DNA of 64,000 bases from positions 20,956,001 to 21,020,000 of the forward strand of contig QCXZ01000137.1 of NCBI GenBank assembly GCA_025024175.1, given 5' to 3'. This document shows, one piece after another, positions 35,801-47,450 of the stretch; within the stretch, counting starts at the first letter, position 1, and every line of letters begins with the position of its first letter. The translations under genes were made by a program, and so were the position numbers. Under the pieces are notes generated by a model that was not told the DNA's origin, ran no database searches, and saw nothing but the letters and a program-made list of their open reading frames with translations. Source of the stretch: Rhyzopertha dominica. Taxonomy: Eukaryota > Arthropoda > Insecta > Coleoptera > Bostrichidae.

Positions 35801-37054
35801 ATGGAATCACATGCTAAATGTATCTACTAATTCAGCAAGTATAGAATTTTCCGGGTTCAAATAGTTTAACGGTAACATTGATCTGATATCCCGAAATAAC
35901 ATGACGCTAAATACCGGATAAAACTAAAATGCTACCGGTTGCTACATAACCAGTAGAGGTTGAAAAAAATATTAATTATCACAATAACGAAATTCACGGC
36001 AAAAACTATAGAATACATCTCGGCTAAATAACATTTATGGATACAATTCCTAGTAATCATTTCGAGAAGCGAGTATAGAGTCGTAGGTGAAGAATACAAT
36101 AAGGAAGGCTAAACAAAGGAATAAAATGAGAAACTGGGGTAACCGGAAAGCACCTTGCTCTCTGAGAAAAAATGATTTTAAAGAATGAGCAAAGAATAAA
36201 AAGCAAAAGGCGCTGTTATCATTATATTACAAGGTTATGCTTAGGCGACCGACATCTTATGTTATGTAACATGCTACAAATGTGGATTTACATAACAAAT
36301 AATAAAAACAATAAATACAAAATACGATAGCAAAACGACGGCAATAGGGAGTTTACCGTTTTTTTTGACCGTGTGAAATGAATTGCTTCTGTATAAAAAT
36401 CGGTGTCCGAGAGGTAAGAAATTATTTATAAATGTTTTTCAAATTGTAGGGCCTTTAAAATCAAATGGGTAATTTCTCTGCTCAAAGCAGCTGTAAGTAT
36501 TGCGCGCACTACATAAATGGAGGCATGGTATACGATTTTGTTGTTTACGTTCGCAAACACTGTTTCGAAGAGGAAACTGTATAAATTACACCAATGATGG
36601 TGACTGACTGTGTGGTACTTTTACAACCACTGTGACAGCAAATTATTTTGTCAATCAGTTTGGCAATAATTATATACCGCAGTGCATCTTTCTGTTAGCA
36701 CCCATAGCATAACGTTTTTTGCGCAGCTAGAAGGGAATAAATACAAAATAAACATTTTACTACTGCGGGGACCAATTAAGATCACTTAGTCTTAAAATTA
36801 TTCAATAAAATTAAAGATGTTTTAGTTGGAAAAAATGGTAGAATGTGTTTTATTTTGCACAAGGAGCTTATAGAAAATTGCAATGAAAACGTAAGCTGCA
36901 GATTTCAGCCCTTTTATTAGAGTTTAATGAAAATTTTCGTCGACCATAAACATTATTATTATTGAATGTAACTTTAACGAAGCGTGTCGCTACAATTTTG
37001 ATTTCACTTTGCCTTACACGAACACAAATTACAAACTGCAGTCACGAATTCGTT
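32861..37054. other. long non-coding stretch, no supported gene
   Basis: About 4 kb, mostly AT-rich. Frames at 33012-33206, 33219-33491, 34055-34279 and 34340-34528 (all plus) are 62-90 codons and unrecognised. The 33900-34300 part is slightly GC-richer. No transposon motif recognised. Confidence 0.5.
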
Positions 37055-37110
37055 AATCGACTCATCGAGCCAGCATACGGTAGGCATTTCTGCCGCTCCT
37101 AAAACCAGTA
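37055..37110 (-). repeat. LINE-like 3' tail, second copy
   Basis: CCAGCATACGGTAGGCATTT and CTGCCGCTCC closely match CCAGCGTACGATCAGCATTT and CTGCCACTCC at 31211-31242, both in the same orientation and both next to ATTAATCGA/GATTGATT-like sequence. Only the tail is shared, as expected for 5'-truncated retroposed copies. Confidence 0.4.
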
Positions 37111-38830
37111 GAAAGAAAGATTCCTATTTTAATACATTCGCCATACAAACAACACATCCTCCAATATTTTGCATTACATAAGTTACATGAAAAATATACA
37201 CTTGTAAAGGATCAAAGAGCCATCCCTTCAATTGGTTCTGTCTCGAATTCAGCGAAGGAATATCGGAACATGTACGAGAACAGTACAAGACATCTTGATC
37301 TAATTCCTATCGGCAGCAGCGGCTATAAAATCGTCGAGATTTCGTTCGAAGTGCTCAGGAATTCCAGACGAAGCGCAGGACAAACTAGAAAACGGTGCGT
37401 TGCACATAAAAGCACTCAATATAGATTGTAAAATCGGAACAGCACGTCCAGGGATAATCTATCTCACATATCTGTCTGCAGTTATCGAGTTTCCACGGCG
37501 AACAAGAATGTCGAGCAAACTTAGGTGCAGTTTTAGAATTATTATTCTCTATTCAGCCGTATGTTGGACGAAATATGGCCGACGCTGAAGAATTTTGATA
37601 AAGTTACAACGGTGAACTGCGGAATGCTGTACGGTCTGACTGCATTTATAGAGCAATTTAAAAGCGGCGGGGACGGCAGAAATGTACAATAGGAATAAAC
37701 GACCCGGCGTAAGTATTCCTTTATTTAAGCTGTAAAAAATATGAGCTTTGTAAAGAACTGCGAAAATTTCCAACATTGTTTGCAATATAAATTCTCAAGG
37801 GCAGTCAGGTGAAAATAACACAAAATAATTTGCTGCTCTTATACAACACGGGCACAGGTAGTTGTAAGTCTAGATCATACGACTTAAATCATTTTAAGTT
37901 GTAAATACGCTCCTAGAGGAAAAGAAAAACTAACTAACGAGCAGTATTGCCTATATAAAATTCCATAATGGCCTTGGAAAAAACAAACTATATGCAATAA
38001 AAAAAAAACTTAATTTGATAAGATTATCAGGAATTGCAGTAAAAGATTAGGTAACAGATTATCTATAATTCCGAAGATATATAGGTGATATGTCGCAAAA
38101 TGTAAGTGGTACGGATTAAGTAACGCTTTAACCTCCTATAAATCTGAGGGTTATACAATAAAGGTTCTTAATAACTATGCAATGAAATAATGAAGTAAGT
38201 TCTTATAAGACACGTGACCGGTTCAGTACACGATTATAAATTGTATAAAACTGAGTAGTCTCATTAGCAATAATTGAGTACTTTTTTGTGGAACACCGCT
38301 AAAATATGTAATAACAATATCACACAATACTTTAATGCTACTCATCATACGTACCTACCTCGTTTCTTTTTTCTCATTGTTTAAAAATATTGGAATCAAC
38401 TCACATAAAAAAAACTAATATATCTGAAGAGGCAACTTTGAAGCTTACATTATTCACAATCAGTGACAAAGATTCCATTGCCCTAACAATTTAAAGTCAA
38501 ATACAGCTGAACATGTTTAAGAGAAAAACTTGCTAATGCACACAAAAAGTAGTTATACTTAGTTTGATTTTTGGTGAAACTAATTTCAAGGCTCTCCTTG
38601 GACTAATTCACGTAAAAGTAATCAACGTTCAGCATAAATTTAAAGGGGAGGGGAAAAATTTACCTCTGTAATGTTTTAACATGATCAGCGCTTATTAAAA
38701 AAAACACTCGCTAATGTCGTTGACAATATCTTAAATATTAAAGGTCTTATGTGATTCTTGCGAAACACCAAATAGAATCACCAGAATTTTGGATTCTAAA
38801 GATCCTAGTTGTAGTCTCATATTCGGATTT
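37111..38830. other. non-coding stretch, no supported gene
   Basis: 37200-37800 is less AT-rich, with overlapping frames on both strands (37400-37588 plus, 37549-37785 minus), none recognised. The rest is AT-rich. Confidence 0.45.
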
Positions 38831-39026
38831 TTCGCAATTAGGCCTGGGCAAAACATCGATTTATCGATTCAAATCGATTTTTTTTGAGAATCGATTTTTC
38901 GATGCAGAGAAAAAAGTGAATCGAATTGAATTGCAGCATCAAATCGAGAATTAACACCTCGAATTGAATTCAAACTAAATAAAAAAATCAATTATAAGAA
39001 CTTTGTTTATCACTTGAATAATGATG

Positions 39027-39342
39027 TTTTTAAAGATAGGTTAGCGGGATTGCAGGCACAGGTGTTGGGTGTTTCCTCGTAAACTCCAATATATAGAGTG
39101 ACAGGATATATCCCAACACATGGCCAGGTGGTGGGTGGTCGGCTGATTGCATACATGAGAAGTTTTCGTTAAAAATCATATAATACTCGCTGGGTATAAG
39201 CTCCAACTCGACCGCTGCTCCGGTGGTGCAATGTGAGCATTCCAGAGGTCAGTTCAGGCGATTCGGGTTCGAGTCCCGACTGCAGCGAGTTACTTTTTCA
39301 TTTAAATCTATGCCTGCAATCCCGCTAACCTATCTTTAAAAA
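39027..39342. repeat. inner module with perfect 32-bp inverted repeats
   Basis: 39027-39058 and 39311-39342 are exact reverse complements (core AGGTTAGCGGGATTGCAGG), enclosing 252 bp that includes a tRNA-like sequence. The perfect identity contrasts with the decayed outer repeats. It may be a separate small transposon inserted in the hAT-type element, or an acquired cargo. No direct repeats were seen at its borders. Confidence 0.65.
39213..39287 (+). ncRNA. tRNA-like sequence (probable tRNA-derived repeat)
   Basis: A consensus B box GGTTCGAGTCC (39266-39276) sits in a T-arm TCGGG/CCCGA with a 7-nt loop. CGCTGC (39213) can pair with GCAGCG (39282-39287) as an acceptor-like stem. The D-arm region GGTGGTGCAATGTGAGCA loosely fits an A box. 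The anticodon stem pairs poorly and the T-arm/acceptor junction is one base off, so a functional tRNA is unlikely. It resembles the head of a tRNA-derived SINE, or a captured tRNA relic. Confidence 0.4.
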
Positions 39343-39663
39343 AAAGAAAAAATCAAGTTGATAAAAAAGGCGGGTGCAATGTAAATTCCAATTTTAATCA
39401 AATTTTGTACAAATAATGTCAATTGACACGTATTATGAAAATCATAATGCATGCGATTTAGCGAATTCGATTCGAATCGATTCAGCCGATTAGATTCATT
39501 TCCAATTCATTCAGCAGACTCGATCCGATTCAAATCGATTCAGTCTATTCGAATCGATTCAAACGATTCGAATCGGTGTTTCGATTAATCGATTCAAATC
39601 GATTTTTTCATTGAATCGAAAATCGATTCGCCACCTTCTGAATCGCACAGGGCTATTCGCAAT

Positions 39664-42600
39664 GTATTATTGTGAAAATGGCAATAAACTGCTATCTGTA
39701 CCAGTGTTGCGATGTTTCATCAGAAAAACCTGTGAATGATTTGAATATATCTGAAGTCCAAAATTTAATGTAGTTGTTGGTGTGTATACGTTTCTTCGTA
39801 GAATTTCATATGAACTGAACTACTGATACAAGTACAAGAAATATACACAACTATGATGCTGGACAATAGTTATTAACTGATATATAATATAAATCGGTGT
39901 AACGAAAGATTTTCTTCCAGAGATCTGGGAAGTGTTTGTGTTCGAGGAATTTATTACACAAAACACAAAGCGGTTTATTAAGCTGGGATCTGGGGTGTTT
40001 AATGAATACTGAATGAGTATTGTCAGGACAGCTTCTTTAGTAGGCAATGAATCCAATTTAGCCAGGATCTCCTAAATACCCATCCGCACACATAGTGAGA
40101 AACATTTATATACTATCCAATGTAAAGTTGATGTATTAGTATCATTGCAAAAATATTTCTTTAGAAATAAAGAGAAAACTAACTAAAAACATTTTCTGGG
40201 TCACTCGCAGACTCGTTGTTCACTTTAGTTGGTTACCGCTTGAGGATTTACGTGTTTTGAGATGGGAGATTCGAAATATCTTTTGCAGTTAGCCAATAAA
40301 CTGCTTTTTTTAGGAAATGAAAGTTTTGAGCGAACCACCAATTATGTAATTTTGGCCTTCTCTTTTATTATTGGAAGGGGCGTCTATAAAGGAAAGGAGT
40401 TTTATGTGATCAGTAAACATAAAGACATCTTATAGGCTACGATTCCTAAACAAAGAAAATCAATTAGTACTCCTCAACCGCGCACGTATAAATTGGCAGT
40501 TAGCTTAAATGCGTAATGTTTAGTGAGTTTAAATGTTCATAGTTTTGTGGGGTTCGAGTAGCACCCTAAATTCGATAGGTATGTCATAAGAATAAAGCAC
40601 ACATAATAGATGACAAAAGTAACAAATGAAGAACGTATTTTACGCACAGTTTGAATTGCAGTTTAAATTAACAAATTTCTGAAAAAGAAACAGCTTCAAC
40701 AAATATTCTGGAAAGGTTAAAAATACGAGCTTGCCGTATCAGGTACCAAAGGTCTACCTGGAAGTTAATGTACAAGTTATCGACCAAGGAGCAAACTTTT
40801 GAATTATATAGAATATCAGTGTATTCTTACAATGAGAACTCCACAAGAAGCAACCAAAATTTTGCATCAGTAATATTCCATTCATTATCTTTATTTAAAT
40901 AAAAACACTAGACAACAAGCAGTTCTGAAATCTAGATACAAAAGTTTAAAAAATATAGGTATATCGCAGAAAGTAAACCAGCAGTAAGCAATACTAATTC
41001 ACTCATTTATCTCGGTTAACTGTAAACTACGAGTATTAAAAAAATAAATAGGGTTAATAAAGATAATGCAAGATATGCCCATGTAAAAAAGGGACGCAAT
41101 CACTAGATTTACTTAAAAAGCTAAAAAATAATCTATATTGCTTGATAGTGATGACACTTGAAATCGTTTGAGTGTACTTAGCTGTAAACCTTGATAAATA
41201 TGATAAATGCCTAGAAATGATGCGTGTTAATATAAACACCTGGCATCAGATAAGCAAGCCATATATTGGAAAACAGGTAAAGTACCTAGTAGATTAATTT
41301 GAACAGCTACGGAAAGTACTGCGAGGAATAAACTTAAATAATGTTACTTCTACACGATTAGCCTTCACCAAGTCCGATAAATCCACTATATTAAACAAAT
41401 TGGCAAAGTGCTTTCAGCTAATATAAGCCATCATCGGTGCCTAATAAACTAAATACAGAAATACAGAAAAATTTATAAAATTGACGTTGTCAAATTCGAA
41501 ATAAGCAATCTTAGCTTCAAACAAAAAAGTAGCAACATGAATTCAATCATCAAATAAAGAAATTAGAATAGGACAACTAAAATTACAAAAATCATTCAAT
41601 ATTGTAAAATTACCGTTATCTATAATTTTGTCTCGTGAACTATAATTTGTTTAAAAAAGAACAACCATAGAAGAAAGCATGGCAACAGTAAATAAATACT
41701 GAACTGAAAACATTAATCCTTGTAGTTGCATTACATTCCGGAAACAATCGGCTTGCAAATTTGCGTTGAAATTTTCTACGACACGAATGTAATGTACCAA
41801 GATTTCCTTAATCATCGAGTTAAATAGACTACCCTTTAAAACAAAAAATGCGCCCATTATTCAAGCGTTTCTTCAAGATGCACAATTTTTTGCTTTTAAT
41901 TAATTCTGCCCTCTCTAAAGCGTAATCCATTGTCATGCACAGAAAGGCTACGGCCGCCGCTTCCATCCACGAATAATACAACAGATCTGAATTTTAATTA
42001 TTCCAAATGCCGGACGGAACCAAATCCGGCGGTTTCATTAACTGTTTGGTTTTTGCGCGTTGACGATGCGAGCAGTGAACCCAAAAAATTCCGGGCTTTG
42101 CTGAACTCATTCTCCAATCTCCAGAAAAATTCGCATCATATTTTGTTTTCGAAGGGTATGTGGAACATATCTGGTACGTTTGCGGAGATTAGGGAACTTG
42201 GTCGCTGAAAGCCGGAGTTGCGAGGAATATTTTCATCGGATTAAGGCAAACTTGCATGTTTGAGTTCGGCATGAGCGGGATTAATAAAAAAAAATGGGAT
42301 TAGTGACCCCCAATTTAGTATGCTAAGCTGGTTTTACTCTCTTTTAACGAACTACGCATGTTTACAATGAATATAAATCCACGTGAAATAGGACGTCATA
42401 ACTCTGATCTTTGGTGTGATTACTTTTAAAGAAATTTGCAAAACTATACGAAATAAACTGTTTGATATCGAAACTATCAATAAGAGCCATAACCGCGTTT
42501 ACCGCCATTTGTAAATCAGGTTAAAGATATTAGAAAGTTATCAAAACAAAATCGCGATAAACAGTTACAGCAGGATCTACAACTAACTTCAGTTTCCTAC

Positions 42601-43149
42601 CGTTTCACAATTTTGAGTTACCTGCAGTTCTTTTTGCACATCACACCTAGTCAAGATACACAAACAAATCAGTAATACCAGGATTCACACCTAACTCACG
42701 TACCTACCTACTACTACCTACCTACTTAATAAGAAAGTTGCTTCCATGACAACGAGTCAACAAATCCTACCAAGTAGGTATACTGGATATATAATAATTA
42801 AGGACAATTATCTTCCAATGATCATTGGNGTACAATTTTTTAACCTGCGATATAATCACGAATAATTGCTTAATATGATCAATAATAGTACACAATGTAT
42901 CCCAGACCTCGAAAAATTTAAATTCCTCAAAAAGTCAATACGTGACGAACCTTTCTTAAAGTGTAAAGGGAAACTAGCATTAAGGGTAATTACTCTAATA
43001 AGCAACCTTTGCATTTCATTTTTTCCACATTTTTAAATTTGATGAAATTATTTTTAATGCAAAAAATTCCTGCTAGTTCTGTAGCATTTTCCGAAGATTA
43101 CAAGATTTCATGAGAATTATTTCTTGCATTTAAGTATTGCCAGAGTGAT
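39664..43149. other. long non-coding stretch, no supported gene
   Basis: AT-rich, with unrecognised frames such as 39820-40056 minus and 41651-41857 minus. A GC-richer patch at 41930-42210 holds a 92-codon plus-strand frame (starting MSCTERLRPPLP) with no recognisable domain. A CTACCTACTACTACCTACCT microsatellite-like run lies near 42706, and an N near 42829. Confidence 0.45.
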
Positions 43150-44047
43150 AATTGGGTATTATTACTTTTTTTGAAAATTACGTAAAATGAATCTTGGAGT
43201 GCATATATATCGTACACCATCTTAAAAAAAAACCAACAAAATATTTGTAGGTAGAGAATTTCAGATCTGAAATTCGAATCTTAGGAGTCACCGCCAAAAC
43301 GCTTCTATCCAAGGTTATTCAACTCGTGACGTCAAGTGTCATATAAACATTACCGAGGAGCGTGCTGTTTAATGGTGTAGTATCATTCTTGTATTGGAAA
43401 AGCTTTTGTGTGGTGTTTATTGAACGGACGGTGTAAAAGGTCGCATCAAAAAGTGATTTGTGTAGTTTTACAAGCATCTATTATGTATGGAAAACAAAAC
43501 AAGTGTTGTTTTGTACATGGTTATAGAAGTACTTCAGTCAGTACAGCCAACAAAATATTTGTAACCGTTCCTAGAGATTGTCAACGTATGAAAAAGTTGT
43601 TTAAGGCCCCTAGACGTGATATGCCGAAATTGCAAAGTTTGCTTTTACGTTCCTCATCTCCGCCGCATTGAACCGCTCGTCGCTGTACACAAATTCCATA
43701 ACAATGAACATGCCTTCAGAAATCATAAATCATAAGTATTTCACTTTTTCTTGGCGTATTTTAATTCGCTTGTCACAAAATGAACGTAAACAACAGACTA
43801 ATAAATTGACGGGCTGAGGCTGACGCGTGACGCGCTGACCCCAGCGGCCATTTACAAGACACCTGACGTCACAGCCAGTATGTTCGCGTTTTGGCGGTCC
43901 CTTTAAATATTCACATTTTTAATATTAAAAATACACCTTACGAACCATTTTTTCGAATTTATAAGCTGTCACAGCTGTTTTGTAGATTAGATGCTACCTA
44001 TTATTACGTAATTTAATAAAATATAAATACATGGCAAGTACCTAATT
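43150..44047 (+). mobile_element. THAP-domain element, copy 3 (inverted)
   Basis: Third copy, in opposite orientation to those at 4822 and 10996. It begins AATTGGGTATTATTA and ends near AAGTACCTAATT, a diverged terminal repeat. The inner blocks are complete: CACCGCCAAAACGC (about 43290) and TGACGTCAAGTGTC (about 43328) on one side, ACACCTGACGTCA and CGCGTTTTGGCGG on the other (about 43860-43893). About 0.35 kb between the THAP-coding part and the 3' frame is deleted relative to copies 1 and 2. That removes the presumed intron and middle and shows internal-deletion decay typical of non-autonomous derivatives. Confidence 0.65.
43408..43671 (+). pseudogene. THAP zinc-finger coding fragment, copy 3
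   Basis: The 87-codon frame includes MYGKQNKCCFVHGYRS, then NKIFVTVPRDCQRMKKLF and RRDMPKLQSLL. This keeps the N-terminal CC pair and the central (F/V)TVPRD..R.KKLF segment of THAP domains, the best preserved of the three. The final C..DH part is replaced by unrelated residues (LRSSSPPH) because the internal deletion joins the 3' region here. The usual second zinc Cys position is Tyr, as in the other copies. Confidence 0.6.
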
Positions 44048-47000
44048 TTTAATGACTGTCATAAAGGACAAGAAAACTACAATATACGAAACAGAATTTT
44101 GTTGTTCTGAATTGTGTTCAAAAGAAATCATACATGTGTATGGGAAATAAGCGACACAGCAAACATAAGTTCGAAATCTTCAACAAGAATCTTGCAAAGA
44201 TTCAAATAGATGAAGAGCTCATATCTGATGAAAATTATTTTGTTATACCGCAATGAAGACAAGAAACTTTTTTTTCTTCAAAATATACTATGATACACAT
44301 TCAACAGACAGCAATCTTTTAAGCAAAAGTTTTTTCTTACAAAATCAATTATTGTAGCCACGCCTTTTATAAATGCGACCGAGAAAGCACGTCGCATCAC
44401 TGTGTTATAAAACTCGTAATGTTTAACAGGCGCAGTTTCTAAATCGTTGAATGCCAGTTAGACAGAAGATCCTAATACCCCCATTAAAGGAAAATATGTA
44501 GCTGACAACCCTAACTATTATATTTTTTCTTATCCTACTTGTTATATTACACTGAAACAGCTGGCAACTGATAGATGTGCACCAGTCTATCGACATTCTA
44601 TATGTAGTGCATGCGGTAGCGGAATTTTATATTGTACTTTTTGCGATACCTTTTTGTGCGACTCATCTTATCTTCAGTGGGAGAACGTTTAATTCTGTAC
44701 CAGTATAGCGTTTGATTTTGGGAATAAATGTGTGCAAGCCCTATTCGCTTGTATTTTAATTCCAAGACATTACACTATCTAAATAATCAACTATGAAAAA
44801 AAAATTTTAAAGGGTTATTTTTAGGTCAACACCTTGAGCGATATCATCTAGACTGTTAAGAATGTTACACACTTTTGCCTGTCAATGCAAAATTTGCAAT
44901 AATACCGAGTACAAGAATGATATTACATTATAAGTGTGAAATTTTTACCAACTGCAAGTTTGCATATGTTCGACTCCATTTCAACAACTGCATTAAACAA
45001 ATATGACATACACCTACATAGAGTGTTGTGATCTTTGATACGGCATTTCCATTTGCTCCTTTCTTTTTTTACTCTTCACAACCATTGCTCTCAAATCCCT
45101 CACTTCATTTAAATTGTTAATAAATTATCGGTCTCCAAAGGTTGGCTTCTTTTTTGTTTTTTTGTTGTTGCACATGAGAGAAAAACCTTCAAATTTCTAG
45201 GCTGTAATAACTATTGTAGATAAACATATACCTGTGATTGTCCAAACGCCAACAGTCCAATGGTATGTTGTTCCTACCTGCAGTTATGAACAAATATGGC
45301 GATCAAGTTTAGTTTACATTTTATAATATTTATTTTTATTGTTTCTTGTATAGCCAAGCAATACTGGTGTTATTTACTTTATTCAGTTAGCAAAAGACTT
45401 TGTGCTGTTTTTTTTAAATATGTTTATATCTGGTGAATGCCTTGCTTTATTTTGCGGTGTTCCTTTTCCTTAAACCCTATTTTTTTTATTTTGGATGATT
45501 TTCATTTTCTGCCTGCTTCTGCAGTTATGTGTAGCGTAGCAGAGTATTCTTAAAAATGTTTGATATTTTGCTTCACTTCTGGGTATGGTTTATAGAATTT
45601 TTTAAATATTTTAAATACAGAATTAATACTATTAGATACGATAATAATTAGGAAATCGATTTCATACAACTGATGCCGGTGCACATCTATATAATGTATA
45701 ATATCACCTCGTGAAAATAAAACACTATTTCTTATACAGTGTTGCAAGATCGAAACACTAAAATCTTACGATTGCCTTCTTTTTCGAGATAGCATTTACT
45801 TTAAACACGTTTTTTAATACTAATGAGCAACAACACCATAACTGTTAAACACAAATGTGCTGTACTTGATAAGTGGTTGAAAACATGAAGCGCAAAACCT
45901 CTTCCATAATAACCGCTAACGGAACCCAGGTGACGCTTACAGCCTCATTACCATCAATAAGTGAACAGTTTATATTACTTCGCCCTTAAATCCATTAGTT
46001 CCCAAACACTCGGTGCGCGACAGCGCTAATGTTTATAATTGCATCCGACGAAAAATAGGTTGTACTATTATACCATTGCCGTTAATCATCCATTTAGATC
46101 ACGATTGGTGTGTGCCTCAAAAGCACACACGTAACTTGGTGCCGTATAAAAACGAATGCAAATTAGTAACCGTGAACGCTGCTAAAATGCGGTTGTGCGG
46201 GGCAAAAAGTACGCAGTCGGTATATTTATAACCCACCGGGCCGACTACTCCTGCAAATTGTATTTGCGAGTTCATTAAAAATAAAGTAAGATGGGGGCTC
46301 TCGTTTATTGGTACGCCATAATAGCGTATAAGGCTCTCTCTCTGCCGATAAGTATTTCCTACACAAACATAAAGATTTCATGCGGGAAGAATAAATTCGA
46401 CACCCAACCCTTACCCAAGGAATCACATTATATGCACTGTATGACCTGTAAGATAATTACACACAAAGGTAATATACATCGAGAGCGAGAGCTTTTAATT
46501 TACCTTTCCTCAAATAACGCCAACTGTGGAAATGTTTGTATACGAAGAGTAAATGCGCAAGAAACTTTATATGCTGGGCTTAGCAGTCACGAAGGAGCGA
46601 ATGCTGAAAAATCATAGGGCACTGCTTTTAATGTGTTAAGATCATCATCAAGTTTACTTTAAGGAATAATTTCGTTACCACTGAATACAAATTTCTGAAG
46701 AAGAAAGACAATCTACAGGTGAAACCTTGACCAAAACTAAAAATAGGCGGCCTTGTGCTCGAGCTCGTGCTTTGTACAGTTCCAAGCTTCCGATTTATCG
46801 CCCTGTGAGTTTTGGAGTATTCGAGTCTACTTAAGTAGGCCCTTCTCTAGGAAGCTGAAGTAGAAGCTTGAACAGTTCTGGCAACTAATTTTATTTGCTA
46901 GTCTTTCATAGCATAGTCGGGAAAGTATCAATAATAAAAATGGGCAACGAGATCAGTTTTTTCATACAACAGTTTGTACACATATTACAATATGTAGAAC

Positions 47001-47150
47001 GCGTCATGGTATACTCAAATGAAAAATGAGTTGATGAGTTGTCATGAATATGTTGCCTTAGTTTGCAAGTTTAGTGTATGTAGCAAATAAATAAGGACAT
47101 CGTGGAAATCGCATAAAAACTAAGACTATAGAAGTTGACCTTAACATGGT
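44048..47150. other. non-coding stretch, no supported gene
   Basis: AT-rich to about 45.9 kb. 46000-46620 is GC-richer, with two consecutive unrecognised plus-strand frames (46013-46231, 72 codons; 46291-46617, 108 codons). They lack a known domain, and no convincing splice link between them could be read. The minus-strand frame 46226-46426 overlaps them. Confidence 0.4.
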
Positions 47151-47154
47151 CCAA

Positions 47155-47450
47155 AATATAAGTTCTGTTACAAAAAATTGCTGGAAGCGTTCATACAATT
47201 ATCCATAATAACATCCTAAGACTTCCACAAAATTTGTGCTAGGTGGAAGCCAAAAATGTTGGATCAGAAGCTTAGCGTGTTTCTGCGGCTAAGAATAATG
47301 TTTTAATACGGAATGCAGGTAGAAACCAATTTGTAGAATGGATAGTGACGTGGGTGCACTACTTTACCTCTGAGCTGAAAGCATGCAGTATGGAATGACG
47401 CCAAAAAAGTCTCAACCATCCAATGTAATTTTCCTACAATGAAACAAAAT
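47155..47450 (+). pseudogene. mariner transposase relic, N-terminal/middle part
   Basis: Two pieces fit a classic mariner transposase. IAGSVHTIIHNN with a following LCxVEAK-like segment (about 47195-47260) matches the helix-turn-helix end (GSVHTIIHE...LCARWVP). NQFVEWIVTWVHYFTSEL and KACSMEWRQKS (about 47325-47410) match the FL.RIVTGDETWVHH(F/Y)(T/E)PE.K.QSMEW block. The GDE containing the first catalytic Asp is lost (IVTWVHYF), and the region between the pieces is shortened. No C-terminal part or terminal repeats were recognised. It is a lineage distinct from the rosa-like relics at 50.5 and 59.3 kb. Confidence 0.6.

Larger units (their letters stand above)
38839..39655. mobile_element. non-autonomous hAT-type element, 8-bp target duplication
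   Basis: The ends are TAGGCCTGGGCAAAAC at the left and, as complement, TAGCCCTGTGCGATTC at the right. The element is flanked by an exact 8-bp direct repeat TTCGCAAT (38831-38838 and 39656-39663), the hAT signature. Both subterminal regions are packed with ATCGATTC/GAATCGAT words (38855-38950 and 39455-39640), as hAT transposases bind repeated subterminal sites. There is no transposase ORF. The centre is occupied by a second inverted-repeat module (39027-39342). Confidence 0.8.

Noticed and set aside
39213..39287. Functional tRNA gene
   Set aside because: The B box is good, but the anticodon stem pairs poorly and the T-arm to acceptor junction is offset, so I kept only a tRNA-like call.
46013..46617. 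Two consecutive frames as exons of a host gene
   Set aside because: No recognisable domain or convincing donor/acceptor pair between them; left as unrecognised.
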